Shown in pieces: positions 49,563-62,241 of a stretch of 64,000 nucleotides of DNA (position 1 is the stretch's first letter; each line of letters starts with the position of its first letter). Source of the stretch: Vitellaria paradoxa (Eukaryota; Streptophyta; Magnoliopsida; Ericales; Sapotaceae); contig CM034239.1 in NCBI GenBank assembly GCA_019916065.1, forward strand, positions 43,106,663 through 43,170,662. Reading direction: 5' to 3'. The position numbers were made by a program, and so were the translations under genes. The notes below the pieces were generated by a model. The model saw only the letters and a program-made list of their open reading frames with translations. It did not search any database and was not told the origin of the DNA.

Positions 49563-52094
49563 GAAATAAAAGAAAAGAGAAGAAAAATAAGGTGGCGGTT
49601 GGTCTTCCAAAAAAAATAAAAAAATAAAAATTAATATAAAGTTGATAAAATCAGGAGTAGCCGCGAATTAATTTATATGTGAGCTTGAAAAAAAAAAGAA
49701 AAAAAAAACTTGCATAAGTTTGATTTGTGGCTCTAATAATCCGAATTGGAATTCAAAATCAAGCATGAAAGATCTCGACGCAGAGGTTCACAAGCTAATT
49801 CAATTATATATATAATAATATTTTCAACCAAAATACTGTCATTTAAATGTAATAGAATAATGTCATTTTTATTTTAGTCAAATTATTTGATTTGCTTTAT
49901 TATAGTTTAACCCAAGATTATGTCATTTTGGTTAGTCAAGCTGTAGAAGTTTTTTGTCAAACCCATAAGCTTGAGTTCCGTAATAATTAATAATTCAAAC
50001 CAAACTCGTGCAAATCAAAACTCAGCTTAACTTAGTTAAACTCAGCTCAATTTTTTTTTATAATTGAAACCCATTCAAAAACGCAAACCACAACAGCCTA
50101 TAAATACAAAAAACATATTTGTTATTGGCATATTTCCATGCATTTTTTCAGTTACTTACATAAAGTTTGAAAAATAAGAACTAACAATGCTAAAAAGAAG
50201 TCTGCTTAGATGTGTGAATATTTTTACTCTTGAGAATAATAGCTACGTAGTTAGAAGTCAAATTGTCATATCCAAATTGTCTACGTGTCATTTGGTATAC
50301 TTATTTTAAATTTATTTTTTATTTTACGTTTTCAAAAATAAAAAAAAAACAATTCAAAACGTATTTGATCACTTATTTTTTCAAATTTTGTTTTAAAAAA
50401 CAAAAAATAGTTTACACGTGAAATGCAAAATAGTAAAAAGTCGTTTTGAGTATTTTTAACTTAAAATAAGAAAATTTTAAAATATAAAAAATAAAAAATA
50501 TCGAATCAAATACATTTTTTATTTTTCTTATTTTGAAAATTTTAAAATATAAAATACATAAAATAAAAATAAAAATGCAAATAAAATGTGGCCTTAATTT
50601 TGCATACTTAAAAATTCATTAAATCCGTATCACACTATATGCGGGTCATTATGCATAAATTTTTCTGTGCAATTGTATAATTACAGTATTATATATAGTA
50701 TTAATGATATGACCCGTTGCAAAGATTTGACATATTATATAATTAAATTGAAAGTATTATTATATGCTAAAATAATTAAGTTATAAAAATATATTTAAAA
50801 GTAATATATATTATTGTTTATATAAATTCAATTAAATAGTTAGCGAACGTAAAATAAATTAGAATATTGATACTATCAATAGTATCGATTCGATTAAATT
50901 CAAGTTTTAATAAATAAAAATTAAAATTAAAATAGTTAAGAAATAACAGTACTTATTCATATAATTAAATAATTTTTATAATCTACTCTTCCTATCACAG
51001 TATACATACATATATATATCAATTACATGTAAAAACTTATAAAATACATATTAATTACATATAAAAATTTTAAAAAATTTAAATACATAACTATCAAATT
51101 ACAAAGTCGAAGAAAAAAATTGTTGTAATAAAAAATCTTTAGAAATTTGAAAGAAAATAAAACTTTTTATCTATTTATAGGTTTTGCATTTAAGAGAATC
51201 CTATTCCATTTAAATTAGAATACCATTTTAAAGTTTTATCTTATTTCGGTTATAATACTATTTTGATCGAATTAAAAGTTCAAATTCAAGAAACGTTTAA
51301 GTAGCACTTCAATTAGATTAATTTATTCATAGCCAATTTTATTTTTTAATTTCTAATATAATTTTGTACTTTTTTAATAAATAATATTACAATATATATA
51401 ATTTTAACAAACAATATTACAATTAATTTAAGATATATTGCTTATTTTGTCTGATGATAAAAAAATTAAAGGACATGTTATTTGTTAATAAATTAAAATA
51501 TTTATTTAATATGTTAATTTTTTTCATTAGCTTATTTAACAATAATATTGTATTTATTATTTTTCAAATAACAATTTATTAAATTATAAAAAATTAAAAA
51601 TAAGAAGTTATATGATAATTTGTGTTGATTAAATAAAAAATATCAAGTGATATTTACGTACATTTTAGTTTAAATAAAATTGTGAATAAGAGGTAATTAT
51701 ATACAATACTAATTTCATTTAAGTTATATAATTATAAATTATGTTAATAAATTAAAATCTTTACTTAATAGGCTAATTTTTTTATGCTTATTTTGTTTAA
51801 TAATAATAATATTTATTATTAAAACCTTTGTTTAACAGGATAAATATTTTTTTGCATTATCTTATTTAATAATAATAATATTTATTATGTTTGAAGTAAT
51901 AATTTACTAAAATATAGAAATAAAAAATAAGAATATGTTTTAAATGAAAATAAAAAATAAGAAGTTATATATAAATAGAAGTATAAATTAAATAAAAATA
52001 TCAAGTTATATCCACGAATATTCTATTTTAAATAAAATTAAAAATTGTAAATAAGTAGTAATCATGTAAAATACTAATTTCTGTATAAGATAAT
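46828..52094. other. Long AT-rich stretch, no gene seen
   Basis: Holds AAT tracts (47742-47765, 49516-49562), GA (47841-47864) and AT (47971-47992) microsatellites, and a local near-duplicate: TCTAGATTTTTTAAAAAATA with TTTTCTATTACAAAAAATTA at 48731 recurs with changes at 48913. 50580-52090 is extremely AT-rich. Open frames here are short and A/T-driven. Confidence 0.55.
49516..49562. repeat. (AAT)~15 microsatellite
   Basis: Uninterrupted AAT repeat; translation gives a poly-Leu artefact on the minus strand. Confidence 0.9.
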
Positions 52095-52251
52095 TAAGAT
52101 AACTATAATTAGGTGTCGCGTGTCACAACCATACACGTGTCACAACCATAACGAAAGTTAAGTTCTACGTGACGTATGTTAGTTATAATTAAATTTCACG
52201 TGTTACAACCGTTATACAAGTTAGACTTTACGTGTTGCAATGGCATATTCT

Positions 52252-52260
<9 letters not shown>
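52095..52260 (+). repeat. CACGTG-bearing repeat cluster, copy 1
   Basis: Contains ATAATTAGGTGTCGCGTGTC ACAACC, then ACACGTGTCACAACCATAAC, then TTTCACGTGTTACAACCG and TTTACGTGTTGCAATGG. An internal unit 'cacgtgtcacaacc' recurs with changes. A second copy of the first block is at 54088-54150. Both are followed by a long AT tract. Confidence 0.65.
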
Positions 52261-52287
<27 letters not shown>

Positions 52288-54087
52288 GATATGCGCACAA
52301 AATGAGGCCTATGATGTTTCATGAGTTTTTTTATTTTTATTTTTATTTTTTCTTAATACTCTTCAGCCAGAGTCATTTTAAAACAGGCCTATATTAAATT
52401 TTGTTTTATGAAATATGGGATTGGGTATGGGATAATACTTCACTTCTAATTTTTATCATATATGTAGTTTGGTAAAATTACATCTACCTCTCATTAATAT
52501 TTGAGTAATTATATTTAGTACCACAATATTTAAAAATTAAATTTATTTCTCTGATTTTGAAATGTTATTAATATTAACCCTCTAATGATAAAATAAGTGA
52601 TTAAAAGTTAATATAAAATGTCAAACTAACTAAAATCTTAGATATTTTTTTTTATTTTACCGTTCTCCCTTTCATATTTCGTTAATTTGTTTTTACAAAA
52701 ATTATGAAAAATTTTATATTTTTACTTACTTTTGCTTTTTGGGGGATTTTTGAAGGAAACTCTACTAATTCTATTATGAACTCACACTTAATGGTTTATC
52801 GACCCTACTTAAAATTTGAATAAAATTTTTTTCAAAAAGATATTCAAGGCATGATATTTTCAGTAGTTATATTCTACTTAATTCCATAAATAAACAAATA
52901 TGAATTAGAAAATAAATTCCGAAAACTGGTGAACTTTTTAAATAAGACTTATAAATTGAATTAAGGGAGGCAAAGTTCATATAAATAATTTTGAAGAGAA
53001 GAAATTTCCGATCTACAATCTCTTCAAATATAGAATTGAATAATGTTAAATTATGGGTTAACATTTCACCTAAAAATTTAAAATTATGTATAATTAAAAA
53101 ATATAATTTTATTATTTTAGACATAATAATTTGTGAGGGTACTTTGGTCAATACACAAAACGGCGGGGATAGGGAACCTAACTACTGGTTCTGTACTACA
53201 AGACAGGATTGCCCTGCAAAAATATTAGTTGATCGGGACCTTTTTGAGATTTCACGTGTTAAAGCGTTGTAGCGTAGTGGCTACACTGCAATTATGACTG
53301 TTTACCATGGTGGGATCTGGGAATAGTAAATTAGAGTGCGCTTGGCGTACCAAAAAGTAAAAAAAAAAAAATTAGATAAAATGTGATTTGAAAATTTTTT
53401 TTAATTTGGTGCACACCGTTCAAATTATTTTTTTTGAGATGAATAGTAAAATTTCATTCCGATGAATTGAATTTTCGTTTGGACAAATTCAAAATTTTAG
53501 ATAGTCATCACTTTTTTACATTATAATCCGTCTAAACGGTTTCTACAATTTATTGTAACAGTTTTAAAAACGTCACAAAAAAAGTTCTTTTCTTTTTTCC
53601 CATATGTGAATTTTTTATTCTTAACCATATTTTAAGTGCGAATAATATGTTTGAAACCTATAAAAAATTAAAAATTAATTTTTACTAAAAATTTTTAAAA
53701 TAAAAAGATAGCAGAAAATTTGATTTATTTATTTTTATTAAGCGTATCCTTATTTCAACTTAACAGAACTTAAATATTGTTCAAAATAAATAGAATTTGT
53801 ACTCATGAATCCTTTTTTTTTAAATTTATGTTCTATTCAATTAAATTTTTATATGGCATTATTTAAACCGTCTTAGGTTAAGCTAAACATTGGAATGACT
53901 CATTTGTATGTTAAATTTTAAAAAAGAATAATTGAATGAAATTACATTCTTACCCTTATTAAAATATAAAATATACCTATTATAATATGTTAACATATTG
54001 AAATATAACAATATTAGGGTGAAATATATTTATCATTTTATGTGAAATTAGAATAGTATATTTGTATAATAAATAAAATTATTAGAG

Positions 54088-54151
54088 ATAATTATAATTA
54101 GGTGTCACGCGTCACAACTACAGTACCTAATTAGGTACTATTTGGCACAAC

Positions 54152-54190
<39 letters not shown>
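54088..54190 (+). repeat. Repeat cluster, copy 2, ending in an AT tract
   Basis: ATAATTAGGTGTCACGCGTC ACAAC matches copy 1 at 52101-52126. It ends in about 34 bp of AT repeat (54154-54187), as copy 1 does (52256-52283). Confidence 0.65.
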
Positions 54191-55560
54191 TTGTAATTTA
54201 TATTATATTTTTTATTGGGTAATTTATTTTTTGTTATCTCGCCTCAAAATATTGAACAGATCTACACTTTTAACATTAACTTTTAAGAAAGAAAACCCCA
54301 ATCATTAATGCAATAATTTTTATCTTAAAATGTGACAAAATAATTTAATTTTTGACTTTTAAGGTAAAAGTTAGATGCGTTCAGCAAGCAAGAAAAAAAA
54401 TAAAAGAAAGAAAAAAAAAATTTTGTTTATACCCCCAAAATTTGTTTGAAATGACTATTCTATCCTCTCATTGGATATTATTTTAATATATAAGAAAATG
54501 CAAAATAATTGATATACAAAATTGTCTTAAAAACTAGATATACAAAATTGTCCTAAAAACTAGATGTACAAAATTGTTTTAATTAATATGGGGCTACTTG
54601 GGCCAGGCAGTCCAACATCATCCCCATCTTGAGAGTACATGGGCGTGTGACTGGGCTTTAACCCAAACTAACAACACAGCCAACCGCGGGGGCCCCTGGA
54701 GGAGTGGATGGGTTGATAATTGCGATGGACGTCCATTTTACCGTAAAAAGCCTAGTAAATCTACAGTGATGGGAGCGGATTTAAGATTTGTAGAACATCG
54801 AAACCGAACAAATGATTTGAAAATAAAATAAATTGGGTTATAAAAAATTAGTAATTATTTTATTTTTTAATAAAAACTTCTCTTCATTTTCTATTAATAG
54901 TGTTTCCCTATTCATAAATTTTTAATAATAACTGAATTAAAAAATTAATTAATTAATTAATTCTAGATATGCCATTATTTATTTCAAAGATAAATTGAAT
55001 TATTATATTTACGTTCTATCTTTTGTAAAATTTGTCCACATGAAATAATTAATAATATTAAGTAATTAAATAATACTTAAGAAGAAATTAGCCTTGAAAA
55101 TAGAAATTATAATATAATTAGAATTCTAATTATAACATAAATAGCTGTTCATTTTTTATATTTCCAAGGCAATTTGAAATAGCAAGTCTTATTTGTCAAT
55201 ATCTATTCATAATATTTGAAAAAAAAGAGGAGAAAGAAAAGACAACAATTTGAGTTAATTATTTAAGGCCTATTTTTACGTGTCAATTTAGATTAATTTA
55301 TTTTTTTATAATTTTAACATTTTAATCAAATTGGTCATTGCGTAAAATAAAATTAAATTACAAAAATATAATATAAGGTCCGATTGGTTTGCTATGAATT
55401 TTAAAAATTATTTAATTTTATTTCACCATACGAATTATAAAGTTAAAATTTATTTTACTTTATCTCATATTTTATTACTCCACGCGTATTCGTAATCGAA
55501 TTAAAAATAAAAATCGCTATCAGCCGCTTGATCTTCCGACTTACAGTCAGATCAGCGGTG
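54191..55560. other. Distal upstream region of DnaJ
   Basis: Mostly AT-rich. 54590-54800 is GC-richer (GGCCAGGCAGTCCAACATC, CGCGGGGGCCCCTGGAGG) with a 77-codon frame that matches nothing known. A probable MITE end lies near 55378-55490. Confidence 0.4.
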
Positions 55561-55593
55561 ATTGCGCTGTGATTGATTGCGGTGGTGGTTACC

Positions 55594-55599
55594 CACGTG
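55594..55599. promoter_or_regulatory. G-box CACGTG upstream of DnaJ
   Basis: Palindromic CACGTG in ACCCACGTGATAGG, 262 bp upstream of the DnaJ start and 22 bp from the heat-shock element. A plausible bHLH/bZIP site. Confidence 0.45.
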
Positions 55600-55620
55600 A
55601 TAGGCCACATTGGGGGCAGG

Positions 55621-55633
55621 TTCTGGAACCTTC
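55621..55633 (+). promoter_or_regulatory. Perfect three-unit heat-shock element
   Basis: TTCTGGAACCTTC matches nTTCnnGAAnnTTCn exactly, the trimer-binding consensus for heat-shock factors. It lies 228 bp upstream of the ATG of an HSP40 gene, where such an element is expected. Confidence 0.75.
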
Positions 55634-55860
55634 CACGGGGCTATTCTCTTTTCATCTCGTCCTCCTCTTTGAATTTTTTTAATTGGGTAGTCCTTCTCAA
55701 ACTCAGAGCTTCGCCATTGGCCTATGGAGTAGCGTATCATCACAACCCAAAGACACCCGTAAACGCAAGCTAGCTATAGCAGAAAAACCAGTCAGAAAAG
55801 ATTGATTTTGTGAAGAAGAAGAGAAAGAGAATCGAAGAAGGAGAGGAGGAGGAGGAGGAG

Positions 55861-58800
55861 ATGGGGGTAGATTACTACAAGATTTTGCAGGTTGATCGGA
55901 GCGCTAAAGATGAGGATTTGAAGAAAGCTTATAGAAAGCTTGCCATGAAGTGGCACCCTGATAAGAACCCGAACAACAAGAAAGAAGCTGAGGCCAAGTT
56001 CAAGCAGATCTCTGAAGCCTATGAGGTTTTATTCTTTACTTTAAATCCCCATATCTTATAACTCATCATCTGGGTCTCTGTTGATTTTCCTCTTCTTCCT
56101 CCTTTTTTTTGTTGGGGGGGGGGGGATTTCGAAATACCCAAACTTGATTAACTTCCCCTAAATAGTTCTGGGTCTGATTAAATATATTCACCAGAACTGC
56201 TTAAAAGTCTCATTTTTTTTTTTTAATCTGCCTCTGTCTAATTCTGTCTCTTTTTTCTTTCTTTCGTTTTTTTTTTGGGGGGGGGGGGTATTGTTTTGTG
56301 TTGTGAAAATATTTTTCAGGTTCTTAGTGATAGTCAGAAAAGAGCAGTGTATGATCAGTATGGTGAAGAGGGGCTAAAGGGACAGGTGCCACCTCCGGGA
56401 CCTGGCGGAGCCACTTTCTTCTCGACGGGCGGCGACGGGCCAACAACATTCAGATTCAGCCCCAGAAACGCCGATGACATATTTGCAGAGTTTTTTGGGT
56501 CTTCGAGCCCCTTTGGAGGAATGGGTGGAGGCGGCATGAGAGGAGGGTCAAGGTTTGGGAACCTATTTATGGATGATATTTTTGGATCTTTTGGGGATGG
56601 AGGAGGTGGTTTTTGTAGTGGCGGATCCATGCACCAGTATGCTCCTCGGAAAGCCCCTCCAATTGAGCAGACCCTAGCTTGCTCTCTTGAAGAGCTCTAC
56701 AAAGGCACTACAAAGAAGATGAAGATCTCCAGAGAAATTTCTGATATGAGTGGGTAAGTGCTACCTCTATAGTTTTTATTGCCAAATTTCCTTAGAAGCG
56801 CATATACTTCTTATGCCAAAAAAAAAATGTTTTTATATATTTTGTTAGCTATATATGTGGATATAACATTTACAATAAAACTAAAATAATACATAATTTA
56901 ATGTAGAAAACATAACAAAATATAATATAGGATGGAAAATTTTATAGTTTTAGTAGTTTCCATTACTCAAGTCTAAGTTTGTCTTAATCATGTATTAGAA
57001 AATAATAAAATAATTAAACACGTCACTTGTTTTGTTTGACGTGTATCTTGGAATGTCCAAAGAGAGAGAGAGAGAGAGAGTGTGTGTGTGTGTCCAATAC
57101 GTGTCTATACAAATAAGCTTGTTAGCAAATTTCTCTTTAGTTTCAATTCAACTTATTAGCTGTTGTTGATCAAATTAAGTATAAACTTAATTTCTCTAGT
57201 TTATAATAATTAAATGAAGTGGAATTGGGGTGTTTTGATGTTAATAACAATTAGATGGGAGAATTTAGGGTTCGATTGGCATTTTTAGTACTAGCTAGTA
57301 GCTGCTACAATGGTCGACTAAATTTATCCTCTTACATTTTAACCTTCTCTTAAACTTTCAAAGGCAAAAATGTCAAATTAACCAAAACTAAAAATCTACC
57401 TAAAAAAAAAGCTACCTTTTTTTTCTTCTCGAACACAAAAATAGCTAAGCAAGCTACTTTCCTTCCTAAACCAAGCCTTGGCCTAGATATGTAATAAGCT
57501 ATATATATATATATATATGTATGCATCCCTCATGAGATTGACAGATGGACCTCATGGTAAGCCTTTGAACCACACACATGGCATGCTTGGGCTAGGTGTT
57601 GACAAAAATGGTGAGGGGCAAACTAGAGAATATAAAAAGACAAACTGCAGGATTAGGATGTGAAAATTGAATGGTTTGAGAAGATTGTATGCACTTTATT
57701 TTGTTGGGTGGTAAATTGGTAATAGGTACTTCTGTATTTACTTTTGTTGGGTTGTGATGAGTTTGTATATTAAATTATCTACATGAGAAGTAATAATATG
57801 TTGTGCTTGTAACTATTAGGAAAATATTCTGGCTTGAATTCAGCGTTGAAAAGAGTGGCAGAAAATAAGGCCGTTAATACCACTAGTGCAAATTTGATCA
57901 GTATTTTGCTTGTTGAAATTTTCTTGTTGTGTAGTATGTCACTTCTTGTTGTTGTCAATCGATTATGCATTGTCAAAAATCTACTCATGTTTCCAAGTGT
58001 GTTAAAAGTTGTATCAATAAGACAATCAAATTACAGGGGTTGTTTTTTTTAGTTTGGTGGAACAGGGGAAAATTAGAATGTTTGAATTTTTTTTTTTGGG
58101 GGTGGGCGGGGTAAGTAGCATGTTTTAAGTTTTAATCGGTCTGTTATAAATATTACAAATAATTGTAACAGTTATTTTTTACTTAAAGGGTGTGTTTGGT
58201 GCGCCAAATTTTGCCACTTTTGGTCAAAAGTTGAGACGTGTCACTTTTATGCGTTTGGTAAAAACTGGTATAAGTTAAAGAAATTTGGAGAAAGTTAGAA
58301 AAAAAAATTAGCGGTTTTGTGTGCAGTAACTTTTATATGTGTGGGGTAATTTTTAGTGGAGAAAGTTGGAGACTTTACAGAAGTATAAATGTTACTTGGT
58401 TTGGAAGGCATTAGATAGACTGGATATTGAGTATGTTTGGTCATAAGTTTCCACCAATGGAAAGTTGGAGGATTTTGTCTTGTTTGAACGTTCCTCGCCT
58501 TTTTGGGGACTTTATGCTTTTACATGTCAATTGGTATGTAACCACACAATAACTTCTATTTGTTAAATTTGTGGATTCAGAGTTGGCCGTGTGTTGTAGA
58601 TTTGAAAACTATAAGAAAATAGCTTCAGAGCAGTTATCTTTCTCTTTTAGCATAATGGTTCCCGGGGGTTGTTTTTTTTTTGGGGGGGCCGGGGGGGGGG
58701 TGTTCGGGCTGATGTTAGAAGCTTTTGGTCAAATTTCTCTGAAGGAAGATGCGATTGTTTGATCCTATTTTACTGAATTAAAATTTGAGTATATTTTACT

Positions 58801-61414
58801 ACTAGTCTCTTAGATGAGTTGATTGTTTGTAGTCTAGAATCTGTTAAAAAAATACATGTCAAAGACATTCCTAGTTAAGCAAAGAATGTTAGGACTGAAG
58901 TCTGAATTACAAACTGAATTAAATTTTGTAGACTTTTGCTAGAGTTAATGATGCTTTTATAACAATTTGTTAAGAGATGCTTTTATCAACTATTGCCTTG
59001 TGCGGCATCCAGCAATAAATGTCTTAGTTGTCACACCCCAATTTAAGTATGAGATCTGGCGTGAACCACAGTACCTTAGCCCATGGTACACGCAAACCTT
59101 CACAAACCCAAACTACTAACATTTATAGTAGTAATAATATAAAATCGTACATAATTGAGTCAAATATGATATTGCAAATAAAATTAATCAACTAATTCTC
59201 AACAATAATAGCTCCAAAATTTATAAAACTCAATAATACTTGGATTCTCAAAACCCAAAGTAAACAATTAACTATTTTTATAGGAGGTCACAAACTCGTG
59301 ACATCACGGTCCCAAACTAATTTGGAATTTTTGACTATAGTCTTTTCTTCTCACTTGAAAAAAGTTAAAAATACGGGGTGAGCTAAAAATCTAGTAAATA
59401 GATAGTCAAGCAAAAAATAGTAATAGCAATTTGAAAATATTAAATTTTCAAATAAACAATATAACCAAAAGAAATTTTCAAGCAAGTAATGCCCATGTAT
59501 ATATAATAGTAATTTCAAAATTTGTACATTAGAGTAGAATAACATCCAAAATTAATATATCAGTTACAATAGTGATGATAAAATCATTAATCCGTAGATT
59601 ATCTTATGGGAATTAAATATAATGAATTCCAAACAATTTCTCATGGGCAGTGGTGCATGTTGAATTCAACATCGCACATAAAGTTACTCAGTCTGGCGTC
59701 TGAGTCCTTCTCTAGGTTGATCTGATTGAGGTTATCACGTTTTCATAGACCTGTTCCTAGAATCGTTGAGAACTAGGGTTACTATAGTTTCACGGACCTC
59801 TTCCCTAGTTGTCAGAGTTATACCATTTAAGAGGTCTGTCCCTGAACTTTTATTTCATTCCAATAATCACAAATAATTATTTATCACAATCCCATAAAAT
59901 TAAATTGAATACATGTGTTCAAACAATTTTCTTTATGCTCAATTGTATAAAATATAAAATTTCTTATCCAACATAAATATATTTTCACAAATTCTAGTTT
60001 ACAAAATCCAACCTTGAAAACATTTTTGCATGGATCAATTTACAAATTTTAATACTGGTAAGACAAACCACTTACTTGATGTCGAAAGATGTAAATATAA
60101 GATAAATCAGGATAATTAGTCACAATTTTGAATACACTAATAATATCCATTATTTTAAAATCTATCGTAAATTTATAATTAGTAAAAATTATTAACTACA
60201 ACTCTCTCTATCAAAAATTATTAATAAATCTCTTATTGAATAATTTAATGAAAACCTACCAAACTTTCTGCAACAACCTTTTTTTTTTTTAATCCCAATG
60301 CCTCCTAATATATGTATATATATACACGTATATGATTGACTTCGTAGGCAAGCTTTCCTTTCCAACTTCACGCCTTTCTAGGTCAATCAATTACGTTCTA
60401 TCTTTTTTTTTTTTTTTGGTTTTTCCCCCCAAGCCAATGCTCAAACAATTGATCTATATATATATATAATATACACATACACGAAAAAGAATGTCCACAG
60501 ACAAGCAGTTGGCCTTTTAACCAATTCTCCTTAACTTTTCATCCATGTATAACATACAACGAAGAAAATAAATAAATAAGACTAACTTTTGAAATTTTGT
60601 TTACCTTGCCGCAGCCTTTTTCTTTCTCTTTCCTTCCCCTTTTCTCTCTTTTGATATAGGATATCATAAAACTCTAGTCCGGCGGAACCCTTCTTTATAT
60701 ATAATTTTTTTAATCTAGTTTCACCGCGCCCACTTAAATTATGGTGGACCTCCAATCATATGTTAATGATAAAAATATTTTCTTAAAACATCTGATGGTC
60801 CACACATACTCAAAAATAAATTAATTAATAAATTAAGTATTATTTCTTATATAAAGCCATCTAATTCCTTAATACAAAAATATAACACATAAATAAAATA
60901 AATAATTAAAATTAAATAAATAACTAATTTCTAACATTAGTATATTTAACATTGATGTCTACTTCAGAGAATCATTGATACTATTTACCCTTTAACTTAG
61001 TAACAACGAATTTGTCCTTGAGAATTTCTCATTCCTTCTCTGCTGCCACGTACGGAAAAGCATGTTTTGTTTGCCTCCTTTTAGGCTGTTTTTTCATCGG
61101 AAAGATACCATGAAGTGTATCTTATCGTGGTATCAGATAAGAAAGCATCAATTGTTTGTGGATTACCACCAAGTGATTTAGTTGTAGGACGAATCCGATC
61201 AACTAAGAAGCATGGATATAGATATACATATAAGTACATTAATTTTACAAAAATGAGAATATGGACAAAGCGAAGATAAAGCAAAAAAAATATAATTTTA
61301 TTATCTATATATGAACATAACATAAACAACCAAACTAAATCAACACATAATTCAATATACAAAGCATAAAATAATTGAATACATAATTTAATATACAAAA
61401 TGTAATATATTTAA

Positions 61415-61460
<46 letters not shown>

Positions 61461-62241
61461 GATGATCTTATGATTTGAGAGGTTTCAACTACTTAAATTT
61501 AAGTTTGACTTCAATCATATGTTTGAAGAAGGTGATAAAATAATTGAATACACCACATAGCATGTTCAACATGTATCTCAAAGTGTCCGAGAAATATGTT
61601 TATCTTATATAGATACGATATCTATTTTGAAGTATGCATTCATAACGATGATTAGCCATTTTCCACCAAGTGTTGGAGGAATCTGATCAACTCTAAATGG
61701 GTAAAGAACTGGAGTTATCCGTTGAGCCAAAAAATATGGTACTCTTTTTTTTTTTTTTTTTCTCTCAAATGCAATGCTACACCTTATTTTCTGTGGATGC
61801 AGTAAGATCATGCCAGTAGAGGAGATCTTAACAATAAACATAAAGCCCGGTTGGAAGAAAGGTACCAAAATCACCTTCCCGGAGAAAGGAAACGAGCAGC
61901 CAAATGTTACACCTGCGGACCTCGTCTTCATCATTGACGAGAAACCTCATCGCGTATTCACCCGGGATGGGAATGATTTGGTCGTGGTGCAGAAGATATC
62001 TTTAGCCGAAGCCTTGACGGGTTACACGGTCCATATAACGACATTGGATGGCAGGAGTTTAACGATCATAGTCGACAGTGTGATTCATCCAAACTACGAA
62101 GAGGTCGTCCCAAGGGAAGGAATGCCAATCCCTAAAGACCCAACAAGGAGAGGGAACCTTAGGATCAAATTCAACATCAAGTTCCCAACAAGGCTGACTT
62201 CAGAGCAGAAGGCTGGAATCAAGAAACTGCTGGCTCCTTGA
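55861..62241 (+). CDS. Class-B (type II) DnaJ / HSP40 co-chaperone, complete
   Basis: J-domain co-chaperones stimulate HSP70 ATPase activity and deliver clients; this cytosolic/nuclear type lacks a zinc finger. Exons: 55861-56025, 56320-56753, 61803-62241, joining to 345 codons. Exon 1 encodes the J domain start [20 protein letters not shown], with HPD at residues 32-34. Exon 2 completes it ([20 protein letters not shown]), then the Gly/Phe-rich linker ([19 protein letters not shown]) and the start of the substrate-binding C-terminal region ([18 protein letters not shown]). Exon 3 continues it ([49 protein letters not shown]) to IKKLLAP and TGA. Introns are GT-AG; intron 2 splits a Gly codon (GG/T) and is 5,049 bp. 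A reading upstream from GTG at 55810 adds a Lys/Glu-rich leader and is rejected because MGVDYY is the conserved start. Human DNAJB-like family; about 340 residues is usual. Confidence 0.93.
56114..56288 (+). repeat. G tracts in DnaJ intron 1
   Basis: Runs of 13 G (56114-56126, after T8GTT) and 12 G (56277-56288, after about T10), the second ending 31 bp before the exon 2 acceptor. Confidence 0.9.
56790..57080 (+). repeat. Intronic repeat, copy A
   Basis: Shares an ordered set of words with 61270-61600: 'ataacat..acaa..aaactaaa', 'acataatttaatgtagaaaa', 'tttccattactcaagtctaagtttgtctt', 'gacgtgtatcttggaatgtccaa'. It ends in a (GA)n(GT)n microsatellite (57061-57092). Family unknown. Confidence 0.5.
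58672..58700 (+). repeat. T10-G7-CC-G10 tract in DnaJ intron 2
   Basis: A T run followed by G7, CC and G10. Similar T-then-G junctions occur at 56101-56126, 56267-56288 and 58088-58110, all in this gene's introns. Confidence 0.85.
59029..60936 (+). mobile_element. Solo LTR (1.9 kb) inside DnaJ intron 2
   Basis: Starts TGTCACACCCCAATTTAAG and ends CTAATTTCTAACA. TTAGT lies on both sides (59024-59028, 60937-60941), a perfect 5-bp duplication. No gag, pol, primer-binding site or second LTR is present. The first 20 bases resemble the LTR at 43735, suggesting related families. It is in the same orientation as the gene. Confidence 0.8.
61081..61740 (+). repeat. Intronic repeat, copy B and internal duplication
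   Basis: Words shared with copy A (56790-57080) occur at 61290-61600. Within this block, CCACCAAGTGATTTAGTTG ..GAATCCGATCAACT (61166) recurs as CCACCAAGTG..GAATCTGATCAACT (61662). An AT tract (61423-61453) separates the parts. A retroelement origin is possible but unproven. Confidence 0.5.

Noticed and set aside
52867..53272. Overlapping ~94-codon frames on both strands
   Set aside because: AT-rich, no family resemblance, and mutually exclusive; likely chance.
53269..53335. tRNA-like segment (GTAGCGTAGTGGCTACAC)
   Set aside because: Only an A-box-like word; no B box at the right spacing and no cloverleaf.
54598..54831. 77-codon frame in a GC-rich patch
   Set aside because: No recognisable domain and no splice context; more like repeat-derived sequence.
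55810..55860. Lys/Glu-rich N-terminal extension of DnaJ
   Set aside because: It begins at GTG, is purine-repeat sequence typical of a leader, and the conserved J-domain start MGVDYY is at 55861.
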